NCBI RefSeq assembly: GCF_904846185.1
Contig: NZ_CAJGZQ010000015.1
Span: forward strand, 30,384 to 94,383
Direction of reading: 5' to 3'
Length of the DNA: 64,000 bases
Origin: Psychrobacter immobilis
GTDB lineage: Bacteria > Pseudomonadota > Gammaproteobacteria > Pseudomonadales > Moraxellaceae
Shown: positions 17,542 to 28,540 of the stretch, piece after piece
Numbering within the stretch: position 1 is the stretch's first letter
Layout of the letters: every line of letters starts with the position of its first letter
Notes under the pieces: generated by a model
Database searches by the model: none
What the model saw: the letters and a program-made list of their open reading frames with translations, nothing else
What the model was told of the DNA's origin: nothing
Made by a program: the position numbers and the translations under genes

Positions 17542-19313
17542 TGAATGACACACAATCACAAGATAAGGAGCATCATATATCTTCGTCAAATCGCGATTCT
17601 CAAGGCATGCTTAGTCCTGATCAAGTACTAGACAAGCTAACACAATTACTGGGTGCTAGTAATGTACAGGCTGATCCAGAGAAAAATGAGCACTATAGAA
17701 TGGGGTGGCGCTCTGGTGGTGGCAGTGCCTTAGCCGTTTTATTTCCGCAAACACTGCTGGAGATTTGGCGTAGCCTAGAAGTATGCGTTGAAGGCGACTG
17801 CATCATTATCATGCAAGCGGCTAAGACAGGTCTGACTGAAGGCTCAACACCGAGCGGTAATGACTACGATAGACCAGTTGTGGTGATTAATACGCTTGCA
17901 ATGAACCAGTTGTATTTGGTGAATGACAACGAGCAAGTGATCAGCTTGCCTGGTGCGACATTGCATCAGCTACAAAGTCAGCTTAATGCTGTCAATAGAG
18001 CGCCTCATTCCGTCATCGGTTCCTCGACGTTAGGCGCGTCTATTATTGGCGGTATATCTAATAACTCTGGTGGGGCTTTGGTCAAAAGAGGGCCTGCCTA
18101 TACCGAGCTTGCGTTGTTTGCCCAAATAAACGAACAAGGACAGCTGGTATTGGTTAATCATCTAGACGTAGAGCTAGGTGATACGCCAGAAGAAATACTG
18201 ACTAATTTGCAAAATGGTAATTTTGATAAAAGAGAATTACCTGATAGTGGCAAGCTCGCATCTGACAAAGAGTACATCGCCAGAGTAAAAGACGTTGATG
18301 CAAGCACGCCCAGTCGCTTTAATGCGGACAAGCGCAGACTGTATGAAGCCAGTGGCTGCGCTGGCAAGCTTGCGGTGTTTGCAGTACGTCTTGACACTTA
18401 TCCAATAGCGGCAAAAGAGAAAACCTTTTACATAGGCACTAACAGTGTGAGTGAGCTTGCACAGCTCAGAAGGCAGATACTATCAAGCTTCGACAATATC
18501 CCTGAAGTGGGCGAGTATATGCATCGTGATATATTTGATGTCTCCGCTAAATACGGTAAAGACACGTTCCTAAGTATTAAGCATCTCGGCACAGATGCCT
18601 TACCTAGATTGTTTTCTATCAAAGGCGCTATTGACGCTAAATTTCATAAGTGGTCATGGATGCCAAAGCATTTTACTGACAAAGTCATGCAGTTCATCGC
18701 TACTCTATTTCCAAAGCATTTACCGAAGCGCATGATTGAGTATCGTGAACAATATGAGCATCACCTAATCTTAAAAATGAGTGATGAAGGGATAGCAGAG
18801 GCGCAGGATTTTCTGAAGACCTTCTTTGCTGCTTCAGACACGGGTAACTATTTTGAATGTAGCCAGGAAGAGTCAGAAAGCGCGCTTTTAAATCGTTTTG
18901 CGGCAGCCGGTGCCGCATTACGCTATGAAATCATACATGAAAAAGAAGTTGGTGAGATATTGGCATTAGATATTGCCATACCGCGTAATGAATTAGAATG
19001 GCTTGAAACCCTACCTGAAGAAATTGAAAAACACTTAGAGATGAAGCTGTATTACGGACACTTCTTTTGCTATGTGTTTCATCAAGATTATATTTTGAAG
19101 AAGGGCAGTGATGCACACCTTGTTAAAAAGATGATGTTAGAGCTATTGAGCGCACGCGGAGCCAAATATCCTGCTGAGCATAATGTAGGGCATCTATACG
19201 AAGCAGAGCCTGATTTGCAGAATTTCTATAAAAGCCTAGACCCAACCAATAGCTTTAATCCCGGCATCGGTAAAATGTCGAAAACCAAACGTAACTGCTC
19301 GTGCTGTGTGTAA
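17538..19313 (+). CDS. dld: Quinone-dependent D-lactate dehydrogenase
   Basis: The 591-residue flavoprotein oxidises D-lactate to pyruvate and passes electrons to quinones at the inner membrane. The FAD-binding part is visible in the N-terminal half (VIGSSTLGASIIGGISNNSGG and TGLTEGSTPSG), followed by a central membrane-associating region rich in basic residues (KWSWMPKHFTDK) and the C-terminal Dld cap. It is close to the 571 residues of the E. coli enzyme, with a longer polar N-terminus. The start codon overlaps the permease stop. Oddly, the protein ends in CSCCV, a cysteine-rich tail that I do not associate with the family. Confidence 0.93.
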   Translation: MMNDTQSQDKEHHISSSNRDSQGMLSPDQVLDKLTQLLGASNVQADPEKNEHYRMGWRSGGGSALAVLFPQTLLEIWRSLEVCVEGDCIIIMQAAKTGLTEGSTPSGNDYDRPVVVINTLAMNQLYLVNDNEQVISLPGATLHQLQSQLNAVNRAPHSVIGSSTLGASIIGGISNNSGGALVKRGPAYTELALFAQINEQGQLVLVNHLDVELGDTPEEILTNLQNGNFDKRELPDSGKLASDKEYIARVKDVDASTPSRFNADKRRLYEASGCAGKLAVFAVRLDTYPIAAKEKTFYIGTNSVSELAQLRRQILSSFDNIPEVGEYMHRDIFDVSAKYGKDTFLSIKHLGTDALPRLFSIKGAIDAKFHKWSWMPKHFTDKVMQFIATLFPKHLPKRMIEYREQYEHHLILKMSDEGIAEAQDFLKTFFAASDTGNYFECSQEESESALLNRFAAAGAALRYEIIHEKEVGEILALDIAIPRNELEWLETLPEEIEKHLEMKLYYGHFFCYVFHQDYILKKGSDAHLVKKMMLELLSARGAKYPAEHNVGHLYEAEPDLQNFYKSLDPTNSFNPGIGKMSKTKRNCSCCV

Positions 19314-19440
19314 TAGTGAGTGTGGGTTGAGCTTGCCGCTTCAAAAATAAGCCAATTGCATCCATCGTTTAGCACTAATCAATAAATAATTAGAGATTCA
19401 AAAATATTACATAGATATTTAACAGAATAAGGGCAAGCGT

Positions 19441-20583
19441 ATGATTATTTCATCTCCAAACGACTACAGGGCTGCTGCCAAGCGCCGACTGCCACCATTT
19501 CTATTTCATTATATAGATGGCGGTGCTTATGAGGAATATACCTTAAAACATAATGTTGAAGATTTATCGAAAATTGCCCTTAGACAACGTGTACTAAATG
19601 ATATGTCACTGCTTAGTCTCGAGACGCAGTTATTTAATGAAACTCTGTCTATGCCTGTCGCGTTGTCACCCGTGGGTCTGACAGGTATGTATGCCCGCCG
19701 CGGAGAAGTGCAGGCCGCTATGGCAGCCGATCAAAAAGGCATTCCGTTTACCATGTCGACAGTTTCGGTTTGTCCGATTGAAGAAGTAGCGCCTAAAATT
19801 AACCGTCCGATGTGGTTTCAGCTTTATGTATTAAAGGACCGAGGTTTTATGAAAAATGCCTTGGAGCGTGCCAAAGCGGCGGGGTGTTCGACCTTGGTTT
19901 TTACGGTAGATATGCCAGTACCAGGGGCACGCTACCGAGATATGCACTCTGGTATGAGCGGTAAAAATGCTGCTATGCGCCGTTACTTACAGTCTATGAC
20001 GCATCCGCAATGGGCATGGGATGTAGGGCTAAATGGCCGTCCGCACGATCTGGGCAATATCTCTACTTATTTAGGTAAGCCAACAGGATTGGAAGACTAT
20101 ATAGGCTGGCTAGGTAATAACTTTGACCCCTCTATTTCTTGGAAAGATTTAGATTGGATTCGCGAGTACTGGGATGGGCCTATGGTCATCAAAGGTATTT
20201 TGGACCCAGAAGATGCCAAAGATGCGGTGCGTTTTGGAGCCGACGGCATAGTCGTATCGAATCATGGTGGGCGACAGCTGGACGGTGTTTTATCCAGTGC
20301 ACGTGCTCTGCCTCCTATTGCCGATGCAGTTAAAGGAGAGATTAAAATTTTAGCCGACTCTGGTATACGTAATGGCTTAGATATTGTGCGTATGTTGGCT
20401 TTGGGCGCTGATATTTGCATGCTAGGGCGCGCTTTTATTTATGCTTTAGCAGCGGATGGCGGTGCAGGGGTAAGCAATTTGTTAGAACTGCTAGATAAAG
20501 AAATACGCGTCGCAATGACCTTGACTGGTGCCAAAACGATTGCTGATATTAATTCTGACTGTTTAGTAAAGCTGGAGAATTAA
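19441..20583 (+). CDS. lldD: FMN-dependent L-lactate dehydrogenase
   Basis: This 380-residue alpha-hydroxyacid oxidase-family enzyme oxidises L-lactate to pyruvate with quinones as acceptor. The catalytic His275 lies in [10 protein letters not shown], followed by the FMN-binding [20 protein letters not shown]; the N-terminal [22 protein letters not shown] is typical. The ATG at 19441 is preceded by AAGGGCAAGCGT. It is 127 bp after dld on the same strand, so the cell can use both lactate enantiomers from one locus. Confidence 0.95.
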   Translation: MIISSPNDYRAAAKRRLPPFLFHYIDGGAYEEYTLKHNVEDLSKIALRQRVLNDMSLLSLETQLFNETLSMPVALSPVGLTGMYARRGEVQAAMAADQKGIPFTMSTVSVCPIEEVAPKINRPMWFQLYVLKDRGFMKNALERAKAAGCSTLVFTVDMPVPGARYRDMHSGMSGKNAAMRRYLQSMTHPQWAWDVGLNGRPHDLGNISTYLGKPTGLEDYIGWLGNNFDPSISWKDLDWIREYWDGPMVIKGILDPEDAKDAVRFGADGIVVSNHGGRQLDGVLSSARALPPIADAVKGEIKILADSGIRNGLDIVRMLALGADICMLGRAFIYALAADGGAGVSNLLELLDKEIRVAMTLTGAKTIADINSDCLVKLEN

Positions 20584-20853
20584 ACTTGAAGCCGTTAGTT
20601 TAGCCATCAATCGTAATAATGAAACTCATAATATTGTTGGCTGACTAGGGATAGACAGATATACCATTACAGGAATGGCTGACCCAGTATCACCAAAAAA
20701 TAAATGATTAATACATAAAGCTGACAACGTCTTGGCTGATGAGAAGCGAGAGCTTCGAGATCCACATAAACAGGTTAAATGGCTTACACCATAGAAAACC
20801 TACATTTAAGACCGCACGACTATATTTGAATGAATTTGATCAGGAGATCAAGG

Positions 20854-23628
20854 ATGACTATTGATAACGACGTACTACGTGAACGCATCAGCTTATTAGG
20901 CTCATTTCTAGGAGAGGCGATTTCTCGGCAAACGGGCGAACAAACACTCAACACGATTGAAACCCTACGCCAAGGTTTTATCCAGCAACGCCGGGCGCCT
21001 AACGCAGCGAACCAGCAACAACTCATCGACTTTATTGCCTCGTTAGACAACCAAACCTTAAAAAATGTCATCCGCAGCTTTTCTATCTATTTCTTCTTAG
21101 CCAATCTCAGTGAAGAAAATTACTTACGAGAACAACGTCAAGCCTTGCGTATGCAATCGGAACATAGCTGGGAAGGCTCGTTTCGGCGTACGCTGCTTGA
21201 ATGTCGTGAGCGCAATATTGAACCCGCCCAAATGCAAGAGCTGATTGAGCAACTAAAATTTATCCCAGTATTCACCGCCCATCCGACTGAAGCGCGTCGC
21301 CGTACGACGATGAATCTATTGCAGAGTTTATTCAAGCATAGCGATGCTTTGAATAATCTTCCTGAAAACAGTTTCGCCTATGAGCAAGCGAAAGAACAAA
21401 CGGCGCAAACCATTGATTTATTATGCTCATCTGATGAAGTACGGACGCGTAAACCTTTAGTCTATGACGAGATCAATAATGGTTTACACTATTTCAATGC
21501 CAGTTTATTCAACGCCATTCCCAAGGTTTATCGCAATATTAAAGACGCCATTGTTGATATCTATCCAGAGTTAACAGATTATCCATTACCTGCGTTCATG
21601 AGCTTTGGCTCTTGGATCGGTGGCGACAGAGATGGCAATCCCTTTGTCACTCATGACACCACAGAAATGGCAGTGCTGATGCATGCCGATGCCGTTTTGC
21701 GCCATTACCAAGTATTAATCAAAAAATTGCGTCGTGAACTGATTCACAGCGATACAATTGTCGCTATCGAACCTGACGTGTATACAAAAATTGAAAGTTA
21801 TCGTGAGCTCGACAGACGAGTCTTTGATTACAATACTGACGATTACAACAATGAGCCGTACCGAAGACTGTTATCGATTATTCTTGCCAAAATAAAATCG
21901 ACTAATAGCCATATTCAAAGCAAAGGTAGTGATAGCGAGGCTGAAAAAGATGCTTACGCCAACCCGCAAGAGTTGTTAGAAGATTTACGCATCATTCGAA
22001 AAAGTGTCAATACTCATGACAAGGCTCATGGCGAAGGGCTATTACTCGATACGATTCGTCTGGTCAAAACCTGCGGCTTTCATCTAGCAGCGCTCGATAT
22101 TCGCCAAGAATCGTCTTATCATAGCGAAGTGATCGCCGATATTTTCGCCAATGCCTCGAACTTACCAGACTATCAAACGCTGGGTGAAACCGAGCGCCAA
22201 GAGTGGTTGACGCGTTTACTTGCAAAGCCTGGTACACCGCTCATCTATACCGATAATTTAACGGATAAAACCCGTGAACAATTAGCCTTGATGAACTCAG
22301 TGGCCACATTACGTAAGCTGGTCGGGCAAGATACTTTCGGCAGTTATGTGATTTCGATGACCAACAATGCCAGTCAATTATTAGAAGTCTTACTACTGAT
22401 GCGTTTTGCAGGCTTGTGCAGGGTTGATGGTGCAGGTCAGCTGTCTGCTGACTTACCCGTCGCACCCTTGTTTGAAACCATCGAAGATCTTAAAAATATC
22501 GATAAGATCTTACCTGCCGTGTTGGACAATCCGCTATACCGAAGGTTGCTACAACACTCAGATAATACTCAAGAAATCATGCTAGGTTATTCAGATTCAT
22601 CAAAAGATGGCGGTATTATTACGTCTGCATGGCAGCTTTATAGCGCGCAGCAAACCATCAATCGTATCGCTGCTGAATATGGCATCAAAACACGCCTGTT
22701 TCATGGGCGCGGTGGCTCTGTCAGTCGTGGCGGTGGCTCAACGCATAATGCAATTGCCGCTCAGCCCGCAGGGACACTGCATGGAGAAATTAAAGTCACC
22801 GAGCAGGGCGAAGTCCTTTATGCCAAATATGCCAACACCGATACTGCTGTATTTGAGCTTACCATGGGCATCACTGGTACGCTTAAAGCGTGCTCAACAA
22901 GATTTGTGGTGCAACCGCCTGAACTACCAAATTATGAAGCACTCTTTGCGCGTCTAGCCGATGCGGGTGAACAAAGTTATCGTACGCTTACTGACCATAC
23001 CGAAGGGTTTTATCAGTTCTATTCACAAGTGACGCCAGTGCAGGAAATCTCTTTATTAAATATCGGCTCACGCCCAGCGCACCGCAACAAAGGTCTGCCA
23101 AGTAAGACAACCTTGCGGGCGATTCCTTGGGTATTTGGTTGGTCTTTAGCGCGCTTTACCCTACCAGCTTGGTATGGCGTAGGTAGTGCTCTTCATAGCG
23201 TTAAACAAGACGAAGCTTTAATGAGGGAGATGAACAGTTGCTGGCCATTTTTTAACGTATTTATTAGCAATATTGAAATGGCGTTTACCAAATCTGAGAT
23301 GAGCATTGCTCAGGCTTATAGCCAGTTATGTGAAGATGAGGGATTACGTGAAAAGATTATGCAAGCGGTAATCGATGAGCATCATCTAACCTTCTCAGGT
23401 TTGAACTCTTTGCTTAACCAAACATCGTTATTGGCGCATCAGCAAAACCTTGCCGCATCACTGCAATGGCGAAATGCTTATTTAGATCCGATTAATTACA
23501 TCCAAATCGAGTTGCTAAAACGTGCCAGACAAAAAGACGCTACAGATAATGACGATGATCTTGCTGTTGAAGATCCATTAATCCGTAGTATCAATGCTTT
23601 GGCAGCGGGTCTACGCAATACGGGTTAA
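20854..23628 (+). CDS. ppc: Phosphoenolpyruvate carboxylase
   Basis: The enzyme carboxylates PEP to oxaloacetate, replenishing the TCA cycle and providing the acceptor for citrate and methylcitrate synthesis. The ATG at 20854 with AGGAG seven bases upstream gives 924 residues, slightly longer than E. coli Ppc. Catalytic His143 lies in FTAHPTEARRR, the PEP-binding glycine loop is HGRGGSVSRGGGSTHNA, and the conserved C-terminal NTG is present. An acidic insertion (DATDNDDDLAVED) lies close to the C-terminus. It stands alone, 270 bp after lldD; the 24-bp longer frame from 20830 is rejected. Confidence 0.96.
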   Translation: MTIDNDVLRERISLLGSFLGEAISRQTGEQTLNTIETLRQGFIQQRRAPNAANQQQLIDFIASLDNQTLKNVIRSFSIYFFLANLSEENYLREQRQALRMQSEHSWEGSFRRTLLECRERNIEPAQMQELIEQLKFIPVFTAHPTEARRRTTMNLLQSLFKHSDALNNLPENSFAYEQAKEQTAQTIDLLCSSDEVRTRKPLVYDEINNGLHYFNASLFNAIPKVYRNIKDAIVDIYPELTDYPLPAFMSFGSWIGGDRDGNPFVTHDTTEMAVLMHADAVLRHYQVLIKKLRRELIHSDTIVAIEPDVYTKIESYRELDRRVFDYNTDDYNNEPYRRLLSIILAKIKSTNSHIQSKGSDSEAEKDAYANPQELLEDLRIIRKSVNTHDKAHGEGLLLDTIRLVKTCGFHLAALDIRQESSYHSEVIADIFANASNLPDYQTLGETERQEWLTRLLAKPGTPLIYTDNLTDKTREQLALMNSVATLRKLVGQDTFGSYVISMTNNASQLLEVLLLMRFAGLCRVDGAGQLSADLPVAPLFETIEDLKNIDKILPAVLDNPLYRRLLQHSDNTQEIMLGYSDSSKDGGIITSAWQLYSAQQTINRIAAEYGIKTRLFHGRGGSVSRGGGSTHNAIAAQPAGTLHGEIKVTEQGEVLYAKYANTDTAVFELTMGITGTLKACSTRFVVQPPELPNYEALFARLADAGEQSYRTLTDHTEGFYQFYSQVTPVQEISLLNIGSRPAHRNKGLPSKTTLRAIPWVFGWSLARFTLPAWYGVGSALHSVKQDEALMREMNSCWPFFNVFISNIEMAFTKSEMSIAQAYSQLCEDEGLREKIMQAVIDEHHLTFSGLNSLLNQTSLLAHQQNLAASLQWRNAYLDPINYIQIELLKRARQKDATDNDDDLAVEDPLIRSINALAAGLRNTG

Positions 23629-23949
23629 TTAATAGAGAATTACGTTCAGATATCTAACTTATGACCTAAATACATTGACTTCCTTTAATTAAATTAAGAA
23701 GGTTGAAAAGGTGTAAGGGTCAACTAATTTAGATGTGGGTGGGTTTCTATCGTCAGGCTCCCTAACTAAAATCTCCCGAATTTTTTTATACGGATTTGAC
23801 GGTAGGGGTCAGTCAGCTACCAGCTATCGAGACGACCCGTATGTAACTTGGTGAAACAGATGCTTGATTATGCCACTACAGTCTATTAATTAGGCAGCAA
23901 TTGAGACAAGATGTTAGAAAAAAATATTGCCTCTCAAAAAGCTCGATTA
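23629..23949. other. Spacer after ppc with a possible IS end
   Basis: These 321 bp separate the convergent ppc and dipeptidase genes. I see no gene. A 15-base segment (GGTCAACTAATTTAG, 23718-23732) is identical, in inverted orientation, to the end of the IS3-type transposase relic at 33885-33899, so an IS may once have been here. Confidence 0.45.
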
Positions 23950-25005
23950 TCACTGCCATATCCTATCCAGCACAGTGAACCAATTCTTTGACGTAATCTT
24001 TTCAATGAGTGGATCGGAGAAATGTCGTTGTTGCATGTGCTCAATCAGCATAGAGATTTGACTGATATCAGATAACTCATCTGGCAATAGACAACCATCA
24101 AAATCAGAGCCAAAACCGACGTGATCTTCGCCTAAATGGTCAACTAGATAATCAAGATGATCGACAATCACATCAACTGAAGTTTGCGTGTTGCGTTGAC
24201 CGTCAGCACGAAGAAATGCAACATCAAAGTTCACCCCAACCATACCACCGCTTTGTTTAATGGCAGCCAGTTGCTGGTCAGTCAAATTCCTTGCTTGCTG
24301 ACATAACGCGTGTGCATTAGAGTGTGTCGCGACAATGGGCTGATCAATAATCTCTAACGTATCCCAAAAAGCACGCTCATTCATATGCGACACATCGATT
24401 AGCATATGTTTTTCACGACACTTTAGAATGAGGTCTTTACCTTGATCCGTGAGACCAGATCCTGTATCGGGAGAATGAGGAAAGGAGGCATTTAAGCCAT
24501 CACCAAAGAGGCTTTTTCTATTCCAGAGTGGCCCTATACTTCTAAGACCTGCATCATAAAACACATCCAGCAGTTCAGGCTGTATAGCCAAAAACTCAGC
24601 ACCTTCCAAATGCAAAACGATGGCCAGTTGCTTATTCTGCTGACAAGCTTGGATTTGTTCTAATGAAGTACAAATCTGGATTTGACCATCAGATCTTGCC
24701 TGTAATTGCTGTGCAAGTGCTAATTGCGCACAGCAGATATCGACGATTTCTTGCGGAGTGAAGTCTGAATGTGATGGATTGGCTAACTTGTCAGGATGGT
24801 TGTTTTTCACATAAGCGTAGGGCGGCAGGAAAATAGAAAATAATCCGCCCATCCATCCCGCTTTCTGACAACGTTGTAAATCCAAATGTCCCGGTAACGT
24901 GCCATAAATGAAATCGTGCACAGGATCGACAGCTGAACTCAGCCACAGGCGAGTTAACAGATCATTATGTCCATCAAATATTACAGGTTGAGCGTTCATA
25001 TTCAA
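23950..25005 (-). CDS. M19 (renal-type) dipeptidase linked to the PQQ genes
   Basis: The 351-residue zinc dipeptidase shows the family metal and active-site motifs in order: [10 protein letters not shown] near the N-terminus, HLEGAEFL in the middle, [21 protein letters not shown] and VGFGSDFDG. No signal peptide is visible, so it should be cytoplasmic. Its start overlaps the pqqE stop by four bases, so it belongs to the pqq operon. Processing of the cross-linked Glu-Tyr released from PqqA needs peptidases, and this enzyme is a candidate for that trimming step (inference). No pqqF-type M16 protease is in the window. An alternative start at 24999 (MNAQ) is possible. Confidence 0.88.
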   Translation of the reverse strand: MNMNAQPVIFDGHNDLLTRLWLSSAVDPVHDFIYGTLPGHLDLQRCQKAGWMGGLFSIFLPPYAYVKNNHPDKLANPSHSDFTPQEIVDICCAQLALAQQLQARSDGQIQICTSLEQIQACQQNKQLAIVLHLEGAEFLAIQPELLDVFYDAGLRSIGPLWNRKSLFGDGLNASFPHSPDTGSGLTDQGKDLILKCREKHMLIDVSHMNERAFWDTLEIIDQPIVATHSNAHALCQQARNLTDQQLAAIKQSGGMVGVNFDVAFLRADGQRNTQTSVDVIVDHLDYLVDHLGEDHVGFGSDFDGCLLPDELSDISQISMLIEHMQQRHFSDPLIEKITSKNWFTVLDRIWQ

Positions 25006-26168
25006 TCCGTTACCGTACGAGTAGGTATCAGTTGTTCTTCATTCAGCTGTTTGTTACTTAGCCGCTTAGAGTTTTTAGGGTTACGAAAACGTAATTCCTC
25101 AAAAGGTACAGGCGTCTCGCTATTGATACGCGCTTCCTCGATCAGATAATGATAAGGTGATTTGCCACACACAGGATCGGCGTTTTTTGCATCTCCAGTC
25201 AGCATAAACGCTTGGCAACGACAGCCACCGTAATCCCGCTCTTTATCTGGGCAGCTTTGGCAGATGTCGGGCATCCAATCGTCACCGCGAAACTGGTTAA
25301 AACTCGCAGACTCATACCAGATATCTGACAGCTGGGTATCGCGTACGTTAGGGAACTGTATTGGCATTTGTCTGGCAGCATGGCAAGGTAGCGCTGTGCC
25401 ATCAGGTGCTACTGTTAAGAAAATCTTGCCCCAACCATCCATACAAGGTTTCGGACGTTCTTCATAATAGTCAGGCACTACGAAAATAAGTTTGCATTTG
25501 ATACCACGTTCTTCAATTTTTTCACGATATTCATTGGTAATGCGTTCTGCACTGACTACTTGCGCTTTGGTTGGTAGCAAACCCTCTATGTTTTCAAAAG
25601 CCCAACCATAAAACTGACAAATAGCCAGCTCGACCGTATCCGCTTCCAGCTCTAAACACAGATCAATAATCTGGTCAATCTGATCAATGTTTTGCCGATG
25701 AATCACAAAGTTAAGCACCATCGGATAGTCGTATTGTTTGACCAGACGTGACATCTCATACTTTTGCTCAAAAGCATGTTTCGAACCTGCCAAGAGATTG
25801 TTTACCGATGGATCACTGGCTTGAAAACTGATTTGGATATGCTGAAGGCCTGCTTCTTTTAGACTCGCGATTCTAGCTTCAGTAAGTCCCATACCTGAGG
25901 TGATGAGGTTGGTATAAAAACCTTGCTTGTGCGCATAAGCGACCATTTCTTCTAAGTCTTGACGCACCAGTGGCTCACCGCCAGAAAACCCAAGCTGCAC
26001 CGCGCCCATTTGCCGCGCCTGATCAAACACATCAAACCATTCCTTTGTCGTCAGCTCTTCTTTGTACTGAGCATAGTCAATGGGATTGGAGCAATACGGG
26101 CATTGTAAGGGGCAACGATAGGTCAACTCAGCGAGTAACCATAGCGGCAGTCCGACGGGTGCAGTCAT
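25002..26168 (-). CDS. pqqE: PQQ biosynthesis radical SAM enzyme PqqE
   Basis: PqqE makes the carbon-carbon bond between Glu and Tyr of the PqqA peptide. The radical SAM cluster motif CX3CX2C is at Cys19, Cys23 and Cys26 ([13 protein letters not shown]), followed by [13 protein letters not shown]. The C-terminal SPASM-like domain contains Cys-rich segments ([25 protein letters not shown]). At 388 residues it has normal length. It overlaps pqqD by four bases upstream and the dipeptidase by four bases downstream, so the operon is translationally coupled. Confidence 0.96.
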   Translation of the reverse strand: MTAPVGLPLWLLAELTYRCPLQCPYCSNPIDYAQYKEELTTKEWFDVFDQARQMGAVQLGFSGGEPLVRQDLEEMVAYAHKQGFYTNLITSGMGLTEARIASLKEAGLQHIQISFQASDPSVNNLLAGSKHAFEQKYEMSRLVKQYDYPMVLNFVIHRQNIDQIDQIIDLCLELEADTVELAICQFYGWAFENIEGLLPTKAQVVSAERITNEYREKIEERGIKCKLIFVVPDYYEERPKPCMDGWGKIFLTVAPDGTALPCHAARQMPIQFPNVRDTQLSDIWYESASFNQFRGDDWMPDICQSCPDKERDYGGCRCQAFMLTGDAKNADPVCGKSPYHYLIEEARINSETPVPFEELRFRNPKNSKRLSNKQLNEEQLIPTRTVTD

Positions 26169-26449
26169 ACTAAATCAATCCAATGTTCACGTTGAGCCAC
26201 CAACATATATTCGATAATGTCTTGCTCGATTTCAGGTATATCACCAAACATAGCCTTCACCTTTTTAATAATATCAGCAATGGACGCTTGACCATCAATG
26301 TGTTGACCGATGATGCTGGCACTCTCATTTAATTTGATCATCCCTTCAGGATACAGCAACACATAAGCGTTCTGTGCAGGCTCAAACTGAAAGCGATAAC
26401 CATGACGCCATACTGGGACGATAGAATGATCTAGTTCAGGTAAACTCAT
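26165..26449 (-). CDS. pqqD: PQQ biosynthesis peptide chaperone PqqD
   Basis: PqqD binds the PqqA peptide and presents it to PqqE. The 94-residue protein has the usual small winged-helix-like RRE fold, with conserved [15 protein letters not shown] and the C-terminal helix region. It overlaps pqqC and pqqE by four bases on each side. Confidence 0.95.
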   Translation of the reverse strand: MSLPELDHSIVPVWRHGYRFQFEPAQNAYVLLYPEGMIKLNESASIIGQHIDGQASIADIIKKVKAMFGDIPEIEQDIIEYMLVAQREHWIDLV

Positions 26450-27213
26450 TTGAACAATCCTTTATGCCAGACATTATCATCAGTGACGCTTTGGTAAGGG
26501 GCTTGATTATGGACATAGGCCAAGCTCAAAGAATCCAAAATGGTCCACAAAATATCCAGTTTAAATTGTAGAATCTCTAACATACGCTCTTGTTGTTCAA
26601 CTGTTTTGAATGAGTCGAGCGTAATGGTTAGGCCATGCTCAACATCGCGGCGGGCCTGACTTAAGCGCGAGCGAAAATAGGTATAACCTTGCTCTTTAAT
26701 CCAAGGATAATGTTTTGGCCAAGACTCTAAGCGCGATTGATGAATCTGCGGGGCAAAAAGCTCTGTCAGTGAGCTGCTGGCTGCTTCTCGCCATGAGGTA
26801 CGACGCGCAAAATTTACATAAGCATCGACTGCAAAACGTACACCCGGCAACACCAATTCTTCAGAAATCACTTGTTCGCGGCTAAGACCAACCGCTTCTG
26901 CCAGACTCAACCATGCTTCACGACCGCCACCATCAGGATACACGCCATCTTGATCAATCATGCGCTGAATCCACTCTTGACGCACCCGCTGATCGGGGCA
27001 ATTCGCCATGATTGCCGCATCTTTCAAGGGAATATTGATTTGATAATAGAATCTGTTGGCGACCCACGCTTGAATCTGCTGTTGGGTCGCTTGTCCTTCA
27101 TGCATCATGATATGAAAAGGGTGGTAAATATGGTAATACTGACCTTTAGCCAAAATCGCTTGTTCAAACGCCTCTACGCTAAGGGCGGTCTTCTCTTCTT
27201 GCATGCTGTTCAT
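26446..27213 (-). CDS. pqqC: Pyrroloquinoline-quinone synthase PqqC
   Basis: PqqC performs the last ring closure and eight-electron oxidation that gives PQQ, using oxygen and no metal. The 255-residue all-helical protein shows [29 protein letters not shown] and [14 protein letters not shown] segments ([15 protein letters not shown]) characteristic of the family. It starts 12 bp after pqqB and overlaps pqqD by four bases. Confidence 0.95.
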   Translation of the reverse strand: MNSMQEEKTALSVEAFEQAILAKGQYYHIYHPFHIMMHEGQATQQQIQAWVANRFYYQINIPLKDAAIMANCPDQRVRQEWIQRMIDQDGVYPDGGGREAWLSLAEAVGLSREQVISEELVLPGVRFAVDAYVNFARRTSWREAASSSLTELFAPQIHQSRLESWPKHYPWIKEQGYTYFRSRLSQARRDVEHGLTITLDSFKTVEQQERMLEILQFKLDILWTILDSLSLAYVHNQAPYQSVTDDNVWHKGLFK

Positions 27214-27225
27214 ATTATCTTCGCC

Positions 27226-28137
27226 TTACAGTTCAAGCTGCATACCATCAAAAGCCACTTCAACACCGTGTCTTTTTAATTCAGCAGCTTGTTCAGAGTC
27301 TTCATTCAATATCGGATTGGTGTTATTGATATGAATTAATATTTTGCGGGAATTTTCGAGTTGATCTAAATAATGTAGCGAGCCATCTTCACCACTAATG
27401 TGTAAATGACCCATATCTTGACCCGTTTTAGTACCGACGCCACATTCTTGCATCTCATTGTCGGTCCATAGCGTGCCGTCAATCATGACGCAATCAGAAG
27501 CTTGCATAATCTGCATAACCTCATCGTCAATCTTGCCTAGGCCTGGCGCATAAAAGAGTTGTTTTTGCGTTTTTAAGTCTTTTACAATCAGCGCAATATT
27601 ATCGCCATCATGGGGGTTATTACGATGTGGCGAGTAGGGTGGTGCCGAGCTTCTAATCACCAAAGGCGTCAATTCTAAATTGCTAAAACCTTCAATATTA
27701 AAGGTCTGTTTCGGATCAATTTGGTGATATTGCAGGCCACCATTCCAGTGTTTCAACATATTGAAAATAGGAAACCCTGTCGTGAGATCTTGGTAGACCA
27801 TCTCAGTACACCAAACAGGAATCGGACACCCTTCTCGCAGGGTCAATAGCCCAGTCGTATGGTCAAGCTGACTGTCCATCAAAACCACATTCGTGATGCC
27901 TGTATCTCTCAGGTTACGTGCTGGCTGTGCCGCCTTAAATTCAAATAATTGCTGACGAATATCAGGTGACGCGTTGAATAAAATCCAATCTATGCCATTC
28001 TCTGATATGGCTATCGAAGACTGGGTGCGGGTCTTTGCTTCAATTGTGCCTTGACGAACACCATGACAATTATAGCAATTGCAATTCCACTGTGGAAAAC
28101 CACCACCAGCCGCTGAGCCTAAAACGTGAATATACAT
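27226..28137 (-). CDS. pqqB: PQQ biosynthesis protein PqqB
   Basis: PqqB is a metallo-beta-lactamase-fold protein required for PQQ formation, thought to hydroxylate the tyrosine part of the cross-linked intermediate. The 303-residue protein opens with [19 protein letters not shown]; Cys19, Cys21 and Cys24 form the structural zinc motif of the family. The segment [13 protein letters not shown] corresponds to the metal-site region. It is separated from pqqA by a stem-loop, so its expression is likely lower than that of pqqA. Confidence 0.95.
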   Translation of the reverse strand: MYIHVLGSAAGGGFPQWNCNCYNCHGVRQGTIEAKTRTQSSIAISENGIDWILFNASPDIRQQLFEFKAAQPARNLRDTGITNVVLMDSQLDHTTGLLTLREGCPIPVWCTEMVYQDLTTGFPIFNMLKHWNGGLQYHQIDPKQTFNIEGFSNLELTPLVIRSSAPPYSPHRNNPHDGDNIALIVKDLKTQKQLFYAPGLGKIDDEVMQIMQASDCVMIDGTLWTDNEMQECGVGTKTGQDMGHLHISGEDGSLHYLDQLENSRKILIHINNTNPILNEDSEQAAELKRHGVEVAFDGMQLEL

Positions 28138-28159
28138 AAATCAATATTTCCAAAAAAAT

Positions 28160-28185
28160 AAAAGCCCTAATCATCTAGGGCTTTT
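28160..28185 (-). terminator. Stem-loop between pqqA and pqqB
   Basis: AAAAGCCCTA (28160-28169) pairs with TAGGGCTTTT (28176-28185) around a six-base loop, and U-rich sequence follows on the minus strand. It lies in the 71 bp between pqqA and pqqB. Partial termination here would make more pqqA transcript than pqqB-E transcript, as expected for a substrate peptide. Confidence 0.75.
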
Positions 28186-28208
28186 AATGTATTTAAGTCT
28201 AGTAAATT

Positions 28209-28283
28209 TTAACGCGCTTCAAAATACATAGTGACTTCGAAACCGATACGGATATCTTGAAAAGCTGGTTTAGTCCATTGCAT
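28209..28283 (-). CDS. pqqA: PQQ precursor peptide PqqA
   Basis: This 24-residue peptide is the ribosomal precursor of PQQ. It begins [18 protein letters not shown] and has the essential Glu16 and Tyr20 that are cross-linked by PqqE (spacing E-V-T-M-Y). GGAG lies nine bases before the ATG at 28283. It heads the pqqABCDE-dipeptidase operon and is too short for ordinary gene callers. Confidence 0.97.
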   Translation of the reverse strand: MQWTKPAFQDIRIGFEVTMYFEAR

Positions 28284-28495
28284 AGGATTACTCCGGAAAG
28301 ATCTCACTAGCTAATAAGTAAGATTAGTAAAAAGAATCTTTAATGGTATTCTAATCTAGCCCCTGCTGTCAAATCTGTAAAAAGACGGAAAACATTTTAG
28401 TTACGCAGTCTAACAGTAGTAATCAAACTATACTTATCTTGGCATATACCACTGTTCATTGTAAGGTAAATTGGATATATGCCTTAGTAATAAAA

Positions 28496-28519
28496 CGGCA
28501 ATGAATCAAATCATTACCG
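28496..28519 (-). terminator. Intrinsic terminator after the PQQ-dependent dehydrogenase gene
   Basis: CGGCAATGA (28496-28504) and TCATTACCG (28511-28519) form a nine-pair stem with one G-U pair, followed on the minus strand by UUUUAUU. It separates the dehydrogenase gene from the pqqA promoter region (28284-28495). Confidence 0.65.
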
Positions 28520-28540
28520 CTTCATTAAACAGGTATGATG

